Shown here one piece after another: positions 11,847-23,389 of a stretch of DNA of 64,000 nucleotides. The notes below the pieces were generated by a model. The model was given only the letters and a program-made list of their open reading frames with translations, did no database searches and was not told where the DNA came from. This stretch comes from Saussurea involucrata (lineage: Eukaryota; Streptophyta; Magnoliopsida; Asterales; Asteraceae), in contig CM066313.1 of assembly GCA_033807775.1 (NCBI GenBank), positions 62,728,484-62,792,483 of the forward strand. The letters run 5' to 3'. The stretch's first letter is position 1. Every line of letters starts with the position of its first letter. The position numbers were made by a program, and so were the translations under genes.

Positions 11847-14815
11847 TGTGACAACTGTCAAATTTACACCTCAGGTTAGAACTACTTTGGATACCTTATT
11901 TTCATGACATAGTTTACACAGTGCAATTTTAGCAGTAAACACGGTACGATAGGAAAAATTCGAGAAATTTTGCCTAAGAAATCCTTGAATTAGGAAATTA
12001 TCCATAAATCTCATAAAATGCCAACTTAATATACATTTATACTACAAGTATTTATGTAGTTGATAATTTATATATATTTCAATCATATTATATATATAAA
12101 TACCTTAATTTATATATACCTACTTTGTATTTTAAGTTTTAAGAAAATACTTGTATTTTAATTTTAATCTTTAAAGACAAGAAGTGACTAAATACATTTG
12201 TGTCCCACCACACCCCACCCCCCCTAGAGAGGCCGGCCACACCTCCCCCTCTCTCCATATGTATGCAACAACACTCACCATTTCACCTCATTGTCTCATT
12301 TCACTCTCTCACTAAGAGAAAGTTATCATCTCCTTCTCTCTCCATCTTCAAACCTTCATCCTCATCTTCATATTCATCTTCAATCTTCATCACAACTCCA
12401 GCCCCTAAATCATATTTCTTCAAGAGTTCAAGATAATCAAAGGTAAAAACAAGTGTGTTGGGTGAAATCCACACACACTCTTTTAAATCTTTTTCCAACT
12501 TTCTTGCATTTTATGAATGTTCTTCATCTTTTCTACACTTTCTTTATATTGTTAAAAACCATCTTTACTATGTCTTAATGTTTGTAGATTTACCATCATA
12601 ACATCTTTTTGTTAGTAAAAGATGGTGAATCCAAAATCAAACCTAAGTTAAGACCAAAGATGAACATTTTAAACACATGCATGTAGTTTTCTTGAGAAAT
12701 CCATCATCTTTTATTCAAGAATTTTATGAGTAAGTCTTTGAAATCCACTAAAAACATACTTAAACAAACATGCATGAGCTAAAGATGCACAATTTTAAGT
12801 TGCATGTTGATGTTCTTGGCAAGAACATCAACCTTTTCTAAAATGTGTCTTTTACAAGAGTTTATAAAAGTTGAGTTGATAGGTAACTTGCATGCATTTT
12901 AAATGGATCAAAATGTGTTTGGGAACTGAAAATAAGTGTATGGAAGAGAGTCAAATCGGATTGTGCATGCAAAAGAATAAGAATTTTGGTTAATAAGTCA
13001 ACATGTGAGCACATGCACAAAGTGTGATTTTGACAGATTGCTGCCAAATTCCAGACCCCACTTCAAAGGGTCATATCTCACTCAATATAACTCCAAATTG
13101 AGTGATTCTTTTTCTGGAAATCATTTTTATGTGTTAAGATTCAAACCCAAGTGGTTTCACTAAAAAACCCAGAGATTTCATTTATCAAACAGTCCTCACA
13201 AAATCCGTGCACAAACAGCAAAGTCTTCTGTCGGGTTTTACGTCGTGTATTATTTCATGTACTTATACTCTTCCAAAAATTATGAAACTGATGCCAAAAT
13301 ATTCCTAACTCATTGAACTAATTGGACATAAAATTTCATGACCAAATTGTACCTGGAAGTTATCCAAAGTTGGACACAAAATGACACCAAATTCTGGACA
13401 GCAAGGACAAATTTCTTATTATTATTAAGGACTAATTTCTAATCCCATTTCATCATTTTATGATGAAATAGTGGAATATATATGTATATCTTATATTTAT
13501 ATACATTTATGCATTTTACTTATTTATGCAATTTATTTATTCTTCCTCCCTTTTCATCATTTTATGATGAAATTGTGGAATATACATATATATAATATAT
13601 TTATATATATTTATGCAATTTATATATTATTGATGCCATTTCATCATTTTATGATGAAATTGTGGAATATACATGTATACTATACATTTATATTTATGCA
13701 CTTTAAATACTTGTCTTTACATTTAGAACCTTTAATTTTATCGTTCTTACGATAAAATTTCGGTTTATACATATATATGTACTATATATGTTTATGTTCT
13801 TTAAAACCCTTTTCGTTACTTAATGTGACGAAATTGCGGAAACTTTAATCTAACAAGAACAACGTATACGTTTATTACGTTATAATATTAAAACACAATA
13901 AGGCATTTTATGACGATTTGGATAGTTAGTACCGAACCTTCGAGATTGAAAACTCACTAGTGACCTTACGTTCATAGGTTTGAAGTAGGATCATCTCGGA
14001 GTACTTGTGGGAGATTCCCGGATTCTATCGCTTATCATGTGAGTTCACAGCCCCTTTTTCAATGTTTTACATATTTTGGGGTGAAAAGCATGTCGTTACT
14101 ACAACTATTTTACGCACTGATTATCTCGTTTTCTTGGAAATACGAAACTTGCTATACTTGTTTATGCTCTATGGTATCTATGTTTTCGCAAATGTTGTAA
14201 GTTTGAGTTTTGTTTTGCTATCGTTCAAAAGTCCCCGTTTATTTTTACGTTACCCGTTTAACTCATGTATTGAGCCGTTGGTAATTATGAATAACGTTAT
14301 TTGGTTTGACACCCCACTCACAAGTAGCGCTTGTTTGAGTGCATAATTATTGTTTGTATTTGCGCATTGTTGGCGATAGAACATGCGTCGGGGCGATTCT
14401 GTCGGTATAGGTCGGGTAACGGGCTCATAACTTAAACATTTTACATACGAATACCTTGAGCAAGTGGTTTTTATAACCGATTTATTTATCCCTTGTGTGG
14501 ATTTAAACTATTTTGCTATGGCAAACAATGTTATACTCATTAAACCTGTGATCTCACCAACTAGTGCATTAGTTGACACTCTCATTTACATGCTTTTCAG
14601 GGGAACATCCTTAAGGTTGGAAATTAGGAAGCCTACACGTGATGAAGCTTTCTTTACTATCTTTAATTTTATGTTCATTTCCCTTTTGTAAAAACGGTTG
14701 TAAAAGACAAGGTTTTAACCTTTTGAATGTATTTCGATGGTTGATGTGATCTTGTAACTTTTGCTATGAAACTTGAGCTGTACATTCCGTGTTTCCGCTT
14801 TAGCGGGGTGTTACA
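11847..14815 (+). repeat. Gypsy G 3' LTR (2969 bp)
   Basis: It matches 2720-5686 throughout, with scattered substitutions (for example GCAATTTTAG against GCAACTTTAG near the start) and small indels. It ends GGGGTGTTACA, followed by the right target-site copy ATTTC. Confidence 0.93.
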
Positions 14816-15169
14816 ATTTCTGTAACAGTAACGGTAACTTTTCTGCGAGTGAGAATCATATGAAGGTTAAGAGGCCCACGCGCCTAGCATTTAATAAGGC
14901 CGCCCACGACGTCTCGTCATAACTGACAGAGAGGACGTGTCATCTTTTCATTGGACCAACATGCAACACGTTCCTATGGAAAGTTGAACCCGCCGTAACC
15001 ACTCAAGTGCGGACCCCAAATATTATTAACCTCAAAATATTAACCCTTTAAGATTCTACGGCCACAAACTCAGTATAAAACCAAAGTTACCATACCTCAC
15101 AAAATCTTTACTCACTCTCTTCTCCGGCGAACCTGCAACTATATTCAAATCATCATTTTACTTTGAAAA
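14816..15169 (+). promoter_or_regulatory. Copia A spacer, right part: candidate internal promoter of the extra ORF
   Basis: This region contains GGACGTGTCAT (14933-14943), ATTGGACCAAC (14950-14960), AACACGTT (near 14967) and a TATA box, TATAAAA (15074-15080). The ATG of the extra ORF follows at 15170, about 90 bases after the TATA box, with a CT-rich stretch between. ACGTG motifs, a CCAAT-like box and TATA in this order look like a plant core promoter. Copia C has the same three kinds of element before its extra ORF. The activity is inferred. Confidence 0.5.
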
Positions 15170-18100
15170 ATGGCTTCCAGTTCCCACGCTGCTCAAAACT
15201 CTCCGGTGAACTCTCCTCAACACTCCCCATTGCATTCAGAGCACTCCCAAAACCCTAACATCGCCGTAAATGCTGAAACAGAAAACTCCGGCGACTCTGC
15301 AAACTTTGCACCAACCACCAACCTTCAACACTTTCTGAACAAAGAACATTTTGAGGATGTTCTACCTTTAAAATCCAACAACTGCTACCTGGTACCCTCA
15401 CCAACAGCCTTCGGCAAAGCCCATGCTCTTCTCCTCAATATCATGGAAAACCATATATTATACCCTCTCCTTTCCAAAACCCCAACCAAAATCCCTGCAC
15501 GATATCTGAATCAATTTTGGCAAAGTTGCCGATTTGATTCAGATGATTCTCTGATAAAGGGCTATATTTCAAAGCCAGATAAGTCTGAGTACCTCGAACT
15601 CATGTTTAACAGAACCATGTTCTCACTGGAGTTCAACCTACCAACCAGAGGTCTACTTGGAATCAAGAAATATGCTGAGGTCCCGACGGATGAGGAGCTC
15701 TGCCGATTCGTAGAAATGTTAGGGTATAACACAACCCTAAGGAAACGCAATGATTTCCGCAGAGGAAGACTACCACCTCCGTGGAATACCCTCTTCTCAA
15801 TCTTAAATCGTTGCCTAACAGGGAAAACCGGTAGCCCTGACCAAAGCTCATTCTAGATCCTGACCATCATGTATGGGATCTATTACGATATTCCACTTGA
15901 TTATGTCACCATCATGATGCAGGAAATAGTGAATACGATCGACAGAAAGCTCGCAACTTAAAAGGCCAAAAAGAACACACCAGGGTATCTGCCTCCTCTG
16001 CAATATCAAAGAATTCTAGGAGTAATCTTCGAGCCTCTACTTCAAATGCAGAAATGGCCAATGGAAGGGCCATCTGTAAAGCTTTATCCAATGAATAAAA
16101 ATACTCCTACAGAGCATGAAGACAATTACCCCCACTGCAGACCTCTGTCGAAGAACCTTCTGTCATATGCAACCAATGAGGATAGGAAATTAGAATATAT
16201 ACGCGTCCACAGGACTCCAGAACCAAGTCCTGTGACACCCCCGCGTCTAGGAGCCCCCTTAGGTGTAGATGTAGTTGAGAGGATGACAGAAGAGGAATGG
16301 GCTAGAGCTTTAGAGAAACACTATTCAGTACAAGACCGTTTCAAAGCCCAAAGAGAGAGCATTTACCCCTCTTCTCCGAAAAGAAAAACCTCTGCAGCAA
16401 CACCGAAAAAGAAGAGCAAGAAAAGGAAAACCACAGAGGAAACTGCAAGCTCTGCAGCTCAACACTCTTCTCCACCACAAGCTGCAGAAACAAGATCTTC
16501 TGCACCTCCCTCCCCTCCAAAACAAAAGAAAAGGAAAACCAAATCAACAGAAGAGGGAGCCCAAAAGCTAAAGAAGAGGAAGATAAAGAAGAAGAAACCA
16601 ACTTCACCTCTGCAGGTCATCACAGAGGATGTCGAACAAGAAGAGGAAGATCAGCCAATACCTCTGCAACCTCCCTCTCCAATAGTTTATACAGATCAAC
16701 AGGGAGATTTCAATGCCTTCCTCAACAATCCCGACATTGCTCACACCTTAGATCCATCAGGATGGGTCGCAGAACCATTGGATCAGTCTACAGAGGCTAT
16801 GCGCACAACAGAAGTCATTTCTGCAGCTCAAGGTACACAAACAATGCACCCTCACGTACGAAAACTCATAGGATCTCATTCCATATATGATTCCTTAAGA
16901 GCATAAGCAGAAAAAGTAGCGCCTACAGAGGAAACCTCAGAAGAAGAGGTAAACATAGACTTAGAGGAAGAGGTTAGGGTAGAAACAGCAGAGGGTTCTA
17001 TAGAAAAAGATGACGCAGAAGTAGAAGGCACACATCCCCAACCCCCTCCTAGTGCAACCCACATTTCTGATACCGCCGGTCTATCGGCAGAGGGTATCAT
17101 TGAAAAAGAGCAGCACAACTCGATCCCAACCCCACCCAGCCAGCCAGAGGTTACTCTTTCAACCTTTGTGCCTAATATAACCGGGGAAACCATTCCTGGG
17201 GAGTCCTCTCGAAAGGACTCACCCATAGTTCGTGATTTATTGCCCTAAATCACACCTGACATCCTAGCAGAGGAATTCGTTTCCTCTGCCACGCACACAA
17301 CGGTAGGGCCAAACCTCCTTTCAGAGGGGAGTAGAGAGCACAATGACGAAGAGACTCTAGACAAATCTCCAAGTCAACAGAAGGACATTCCAATACCCAC
17401 CTCTGGAGTGGATTTGGACTCTGACCTTCACAGAACTTCTGTAGGGGTTGAAACTCATGTTTCTCCTCGAGGATCAGAAGGAAATCCTTCCACCCTCAAC
17501 GTACAAACAGGGGTGAAAGAAGGTGTCCAACGAACAAGGACAAACTCTGGAGACGAATGTGTTCCTCCAGAGGTTACAACGAGTTCACACGTATCAAGGG
17601 GTGAGTTCCAAACCCTTGTCACCTCTGTGAACCAAACATTGAAAGAGTTGAAAAGCTCTTTCAAATCTTTTGCAGAAATTACATCCAAGGCCATCTCAGA
17701 ACTAAACACCAAAATGGACAACTTGTCCACAGAGGTGCAATCTACTCTAGCCCACATGAAGTCTGCTGCCACAACTTCTGCCACCACACCTGCCTCTGTT
17801 GCTGCTGATTTTGTAAAAGCTGCAACTTCTGCCTTCAACAACTCGATCAAAATATATCTGGAAAAGATGAAAGAACAAGTGTCATCATCAAAAGTTATTA
17901 CTCCAGACGAACTGCAGAAAGCTCTACGACAAGTTCAGGAACAAACAACAGAAGCCAATCTAGCCATGAAGCCTACCAACTACATGACCAGAGCACAGTT
18001 GACAGAACTTGGGCAAAGCATCTTGAATCAAATGACAGAATTTATCAGAGCCTTCACAATAGCCAACGCATCTTACGTAAAAGACTTCAAAGCTAGTGTG

Positions 18101-19948
18101 GGAAAGATGCGGTTCAACACAGAGGCCGAAGTCCAAACTCTTCTTAGTCTCTGTGATGATCTCTGTGCCCAAATGATGGCAGCTTGGGCGAAGAAACCTG
18201 ACACTACTTGCAGAGCAGAGGGTAAAGAAGATAAGGGTCAGGATGACTCTGATGATGATGATTCATCAGATCATCCTGAGGGGGAGAAACAAGGGGAGAA
18301 AGAAAGGGAAACAGCTGCATGCAGTCCTCCAATTTCAGCAGTGCCAATTTCATCTGCACCCCCAACCCAAATCCAAACCAAGGAAACACAACAGAGACTC
18401 ACAGAGGAAACACCAGCCTCTGTGGAAACCACCTCTGTCCTTGAAAAAGATGTCCCTGAAGTTCAAATCCTGACTTCTTCATCCTTAGAAGAACTTTCCC
18501 ATTCTCCACCAAAATCCCAACCCAAAACTCACCCAAGAAGAAAATCCATTGCCCACAAACCAAAAACATCTAAACGTTCTGCCACTTATGTCCTAAAGAG
18601 AATGGAGTTCGTATCCGCTTTCAGAGCTGCAAAACGTTTTGATATCCCTCCACAAACCACAACAGAGCTCACAGAAGAAACATCTACAGAACCCAAATCC
18701 CCAATCAAACCAACAGAACCATCCCCACCAAAGTCCTCAGAAACTGAAGTATCAAAAACTACAGAGGCAATCCCCATCATACCAACAGAAACCTCTACAC
18801 CCATACCAACAGAGACCTCAACACCCAAACCAACAGAAGCAATCCCACAGAGTCCAAAGCAGACAATAGGTTCTGAGCCTTCCCAAGCCAAAGATAAAAG
18901 AAACAGTATCATGACAGAAGAACCAAAGAAGAAAAAGCAAATGCCTCAGACGACAGAGAAGTTGATGAAGAGCTCATTCGATGCCTTTGTCACTCCTAAG
19001 CCTGAAGAAGACTGGGCATTCATTTCAGATCCTCTGTCAGAAATTCCGGTCCTTGATCCAAAAGCAAAGGTAACAAAGGGTAGGGTTACAGAGATAATAC
19101 AAGGAATAGATGCTCTGCGAAGACCAATACCACCACCAAATACACGACATGCAGAAATGGAAGAGGTGGTGTATAGGTACCTTTACAAACAGCAATATCA
19201 AAACAACCCTATACCACACATCGAAGATCCTCAACTCAGAGCTGACCTTGACAACACCTTCAGCAGAACAAAGCCAAAATCAAGGGCAGAAGTCTTCTCA
19301 GAGTCCAAAATTGAAAAGGTAATATACTGCAAAATCTCTCAAACGAGAACCTTTCCAAATATCAGGTACAACATTTACAAAGTCAAAAGGGAGAACAAGT
19401 CCGAAAATCAATTTTCAGATGCCGATATAAGGAACTTAAACCCCTACGATCTGCCAGATCTTCTACTTTGGACGAAAGAAAACTTCGACAACGATGCTAA
19501 CAGAAGGGCCTATCAAGTATTCAGGAAAGCGATGCGAGAAAAGCTTCTGCTGTATAGCATGATAGACTTTCAACTGGGAAGAGGTCTTGGAGTCAGAAAC
19601 CTGAGTCTGAGACCACCAGAGGATCACTGCCCACCTTCTGCAATACCCAACTCAATCATAACAACACCAAGGTACGGGTTAGTGTATAAGGATCCTGCTG
19701 GTCAAATAAGACTTTTTGTGGAAATTGACTGTCAGAAGTATGCAACCAGTACTCTGAACAAGTTCAAATCAATCTTAGAAGAGAATAGAGGTACTGAGCT
19801 TATGGATCAAGAATCAGCAGAAAGAATGATTAGAGAAATTGATGCTACAATCGGCTGGAGAGAACTTTGCATCAAATTCTATCACGAGCTCAGAGAAGTA
19901 GGATTCGACAACAGAAGTTTCAATGACTTCAAAGATGCAAATGTCTAA
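15170..19948 (+). pseudogene. Copia A extra ORF (Sirevirus 'env-like' position), four nonsense codons
   Basis: One frame of about 1590 codons runs from ATG to TAA, interrupted by TAG (15854-15856), TAA (15959-15961), TAA (16904-16906) and TAA (17245-17247), all consistent with CAA or CAG mutated by C-to-T. The N-terminal domain (YLNQFWQSCRFD to FSILNRCLTGKTGSPDQSS) is shared with the extra ORFs of C and B2. Next come lysine-rich runs (KKKSKKRKTTEE, KLKKRKIKKKKPTS) that look like nuclear localisation signals, a helical middle, an acidic run (DDSDDDDSSD) and PTETSTP repeats. The last 250 or so residues form a domain shared with C and D (FSDADIRNLNPYDL, PRYGLVYKDPAGQ). I see no membrane segment. 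The function is unknown. Confidence 0.85.
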
Positions 19949-20086
19949 ATCTCTTTTACATATCTCTGTAATAGTTAAAAAGAAATGAAATGAATCTTTT
20001 GAGGTATTGTTTAACCTCTGTCTACTTTACTTAGCCTAAATTATGCATAAAGTCAAATTTTCATTTTTCAATACTTAGGGGGAGAT
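19949..20086 (+). other. Copia A 3' untranslated stretch with polypurine tract
   Basis: Non-coding sequence ending in TTAGGGGGAGAT at 20075-20086, the plus-strand primer just before the LTR. Confidence 0.8.
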
Positions 20087-20871
20087 TGTTAGCTCCAATT
20101 GTTCATGATATTAGAAGTATTGAAAAATAGGCCAAGTATGAAAGAGTTCCATAGAAGCTCTGCGGTGTTCCACAGAAGCTCTGCCGAAGCAAACAAGATC
20201 ATTCAAGGAATACCAAGTCCCAAGAATCTACAGAAGACTACTCACAAAGGACCAAAGAAGGATCTACAGAAGAATGCTCACCAAGGAACGAGCCGCAGAA
20301 CCTCTGTCACCCTTGGCAGAACCTCTGCGGTTCAGACTGAAGACTTGGAAGATACTTATAATATCTTGCCACTGTTGCAGGAATATCTTACCATTGTTAC
20401 AGAAATATCTTGTTACTGTTCCAGGGTCCGTTCATAAACTTGTATAAGGCATGGTCCGACAACAAACACGTGTCAAACTCTGATAGGAATCCTTGCAAGT
20501 TGATATTAGCGCATTTAATGCATGCAGATTTCCAACTGTTCATGCCATCCCTTCTTTCCTGTAGCAATAGTCCTTTTGTCTAGAATAGTTCTTTTGTAGT
20601 AGTATAAAAGGAAGACTCATGTTGAGTTCTTCCTTACCAGTGATATATCAGAAAAACACACACACAATTAACGTCAAATCTATTATTAGTGTTCTTCATC
20701 AAATACAGTAAACTTTGAGATATTCATCTGTTCTTCTTATACTGTTTATTTGATATTTGGTATTGTTTCTATACAAACATATCTGTTAGTTCTTCAAATA
20801 CGCTTCCGCAACACATCTTATTTGAACTAATAGATAAGATAATCTTTGTTAATCAAACACGGGAACCAACA
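20087..20871 (+). repeat. Copia A 3' LTR (about 785 bp)
   Basis: It begins TGTTAGCTCC after the polypurine tract and ends GAACCAACA. It has a TATA box, TATAAAAG, at 20603-20610. Palindromic words are dense at 20150-20340, for example CAGAACCTCTG twice and the pair CCGCAGA/TCTGCGG. The right edge is supported because homology to gag-B starts at 20872. The partner LTR is outside the window. Confidence 0.75.
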
Positions 20872-20904
20872 AGGACCATAGGCATAAGTGGTAGAAAGCT
20901 TTAA

Positions 20905-20945
20905 GGGTACGTTTGGTACGCAGACAGGACAGGACAGGACAGGTG
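20905..20945 (+). repeat. PIF/Harbinger left terminal inverted repeat
   Basis: A 15-base outer repeat matches the right end with one mismatch, then GACAGGACAGGACAGG-type tandem repeats follow. A second GCGTTTGGTAAGACA-like copy lies inside at about 20950, so the terminus is duplicated. Confidence 0.9.
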
Positions 20946-21234
20946 TCCTGCGTTTGGTAAGACAAGACAGGACAGGACAGAACTGGTTAAAATGACCAAT
21001 TTACCCCTGATGAGCTGTTTAGTGTTTTTTTAATAAATAATCAATCCAAATGAATACTTAAAAATACAAAACCATCTAATATAAATAATGATAAAAAACT
21101 CACATTCATAACTCAAACCATCTTACATAAATGTTTGAATGTTCTAAAGACATAAACACAAATCTTAAATGTTTAGCATTGTGTAGCAAAAGACGTAAAC
21201 ACAAAAGATCAAATGTTTATAAACTAACATCAAC
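20946..21234. other. PIF/Harbinger left subterminal non-coding region
   Basis: AT-rich sequence between the terminus and the end of ORF1. I see no further gene. Confidence 0.7.
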
Positions 21235-21849
21235 TCACATGCCTAACTTTTGAAGTACAGATTCCACAAATGATGGTTTGAACTCAACATCCATGTCATT
21301 CCAAAGGAGTAGCTGAATCGGGTTGTCTGCAAAGTACATGCCAATAGCAACACATTGGCGGTTATCAAAACCCATCTTTTTTAACTCGGCGGGCATAGTT
21401 CCCAAGCCCGGAGTACCGAAAACCGATACCAACTTACCCATTTCTTCAGATACGGAGTTTAAACCCTTTTCAATCAACTTAAACACCTTGTCCGCAGCAC
21501 TAGCTTTTCTCTTTCTCTTCTTGGATGATGTTTCTCCTTCTTGTGTAACGGGGGATGCGGAAGCACCATTCGATGGAGTAGACAAAGGCACGGTAAAGTC
21601 TTCCGTATCGGCGCCGACTTCATTTTCCAGATTTATATTCTCCATTGCATCAGCTGTAGATTCGGCCAACGATCCGGTAGCCCTATCTTTTCCGAATATC
21701 GTCTTCAATCGCTCGTATTGGGGAAACGGTTTGTTGGCAATGTAGTTTTTATTTGGACGTTTCTGTTAAAACAAAAAAAATGCATAAATAAATATATATA
21801 TATATATATAAGAATACCAAATAATTACGTTAAAAATAAAATCATTACC

Positions 21850-21898
<49 letters not shown>

Positions 21899-22246
21899 TA
21901 AGTACCAAATAATTACGTTAAAATAGAATATTACCTTTAAGTATTCCTCTAACACTTGAGCATCAATCGTTACACATTGATGCACATCATTCCAACCGAA
22001 CGCACTTGTATTTAACATGTCATATGCGGCTGAATATTTATCTTTTAGCCGCTTCATTTTGTTTTGAATGTGTTTTGATGTAATATTCAAGCTCGGGATT
22101 CTTTCATGCATTTTTACAACGATTTGCTCATATATGTCATTCCGAAAACAACCGTTGTCACTCCTACCACCGGAAGCTACGATGTCTTGTAGGATGCTAA
22201 TCAATGCATCCTCTTCTGCCATACTCCAATTACGTCTATCCGCCAT
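21235..22246 (-). CDS. PIF/Harbinger ORF1: Myb/SANT-like DNA-binding protein, two exons
   Basis: Exon 1 is 22246-21935 and exon 2 is 21762-21235, joined in phase 0 across an intron with GT (21934) and AG (21763) ends; together they give 279 residues. The N-terminus (MADRRNWSMAEEDALISIL, IQNKMKRLKDKYSAAYDML) is a Myb/SANT-like domain as in plant Harbinger ORF1 proteins, which bind the transposon ends and help the transposase into the nucleus. The C-terminal exon has a basic run (SSKKRKRKASAADKV), a possible nuclear signal, and a helical tail. The intron holds AT and GT microsatellites (about 21790-21897). The frame is intact. Confidence 0.85.
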
Positions 22247-22349
22247 CTATTTTTATGCAACAATTATAAACTTTTAAAATGCCACAATAATAAAGTTTTA
22301 TGCAACAATTATAAACTTGAAGTTTTATTGGATAGAAGGATGGACTTCG

Positions 22350-23378
22350 TAGTATGGCTCAACGTTTCTTCAAGATACCAAAACACCGTTCTATGATATT
22401 CCTAGCTTGTGAATGTTTCATGTTAAAATATTCTTCCTTATTCGTAGGTGTATGACCAATGTGTTCCCATTCTCGTAAATGATACCTAGTGCCTCTATAG
22501 GGTGCCAAAAATCCATTGCCATTGACATATCCTGCATCGGCCAAGTAGTAATTACCAAATGGGACCTTGAAACCATTATTCCTTGTAACTGCATCTCGTA
22601 GTACTCTAGAATCGGTAGCTGAACCTTCCCAACCGGATAAAACATAGACAAATTTCATGTCCCTAGTGCATGCACCTAATACATTAATCGCAATATGTCC
22701 CTTTCTCGTGCGGTATCTTGGTTTATCCGACTCAGGTACGGTCACTTCAATGTACGTTCCATCTATTGCACCTAGGCAACCCTATAAACAAAATAACTTA
22801 GTTTTAACTAAATCGTATGTTTATACAATAAAATAATAAAAAGGGGGTAACAATGATTACCTTAAACCAATTCCATCTTCTGTCGGTACAATCATCCTCT
22901 ACCGGAGTTGGTTTGACAAACAATATGTCTTGCAACCGCAATAAAGCACTCAAAACTCGATGAACGTATCTACTTATTGTTTCCCCCGACCTATAAAATC
23001 TTACTTGAAGACATCTATTTTTGGTGTGATGTGCTAATATGTTTACAAATGTAGCAACTTGCTCTTCAATTGTCACATTACCATCATCTAATAGACCACC
23101 AGGAGTTTTTAGCAACTCACACAAAATAGCAAATGCATTCCTAATTTCCTATCCATCCGCAACTCATTAACACAAATAATGTCACTTTCATGTGTGATGC
23201 GTTGGATCTCTATCGCTCTAACTTGAAATCTAGTGAAGGTTCTTTGTCTTAAATTTCTCCTCTCATGTTGTCTTTGTTCATATTCAACTAACCAATTCGC
23301 AAGATTGGCCAAAACTAAGAGCAAGTGGATGTAAGCTCTAAACACTTTAACAATTACAATTAAATTGTTTTGATCCAT
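22350..23378 (-). pseudogene. PIF/Harbinger DDE transposase (HARBI1/ALP1-like), frameshift and stop
   Basis: The N-terminal part (MDQNNLIVIVKVFRAY to NELRMDR) is at 23378-23150. The next part (CELLKTPGGLLDDGNVTIEEQ, RFYRSGETISRYVHRVL) is in another frame because of an extra 8 bases near 23131-23148, which look like a small duplication. An intron (22860-22782, GT-AG) precedes the DDE_Tnp_4 core: GAIDGTYIEV gives the first D, LADAGYVNG the second and RNIIERCFGILKKR the E. A TGA replaces the expected Trp codon at 22357-22359, and the usual C-terminus is not recognisable. The protein would cut and move the element. Confidence 0.88.
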
Positions 23379-23389
23379 GTCTACAAAAA

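Larger units (their letters stand above)
2720..14815 (+). mobile_element. Gypsy G, Tekay/Del-like chromovirus, complete with both LTRs
   Basis: The element runs from TGTGAC at 2720 to GTTACA at 14815, 12.1 kb in all. LTRs are at 2720-5686 and 11847-14815. A Met-tRNA-type primer site follows the first LTR and a polypurine tract precedes the second. The flanking 5-mers are ATTTT and ATTTC. The order is leader ORF, gag, protease, RT, RNase H, integrase with a C-terminal chromodomain-like tail. LTRs of about 3 kb and this gene order fit the Tekay/Del chromoviruses. Few differences between the LTRs suggest a fairly recent insertion, but the coding region has stops, one frameshift and a large inverted duplication. 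Confidence 0.93.
1..20871 (+). mobile_element. Copia A, Sirevirus-like LTR retrotransposon (5' part outside window; split by gypsy G)
   Basis: The element consists of 1-2719 and 14816-20871. Its order is RT-RNase H, a spacer with four polypurine-type motifs, a long extra ORF, a polypurine tract and a 3' LTR. This is the plan of the Sirevirus branch of Ty1/copia elements. Gypsy G sits between the two parts, flanked by ATTTT on the left and ATTTC on the right, a near-perfect 5-bp target duplication. The 3' end lies in the minus-strand gag-B fragment, because gag-B homology resumes at 20872. Gag, protease, integrase and the 5' LTR lie to the left of the window. Seven nonsense codons show it is an inactive copy. 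Confidence 0.85.

Noticed and set aside
18586..18912. Minus-strand ORFs opposite the copia A and C extra ORFs
   Set aside because: Shadows of the plus frame produced by biased composition (Thr/Pro/Glu codons); no family resemblance.
21868..21897. GT microsatellite encoding a Cys/Val run in a plus-strand ORF
   Set aside because: It lies in the intron of the PIF ORF1 gene; the ORF is a by-product.
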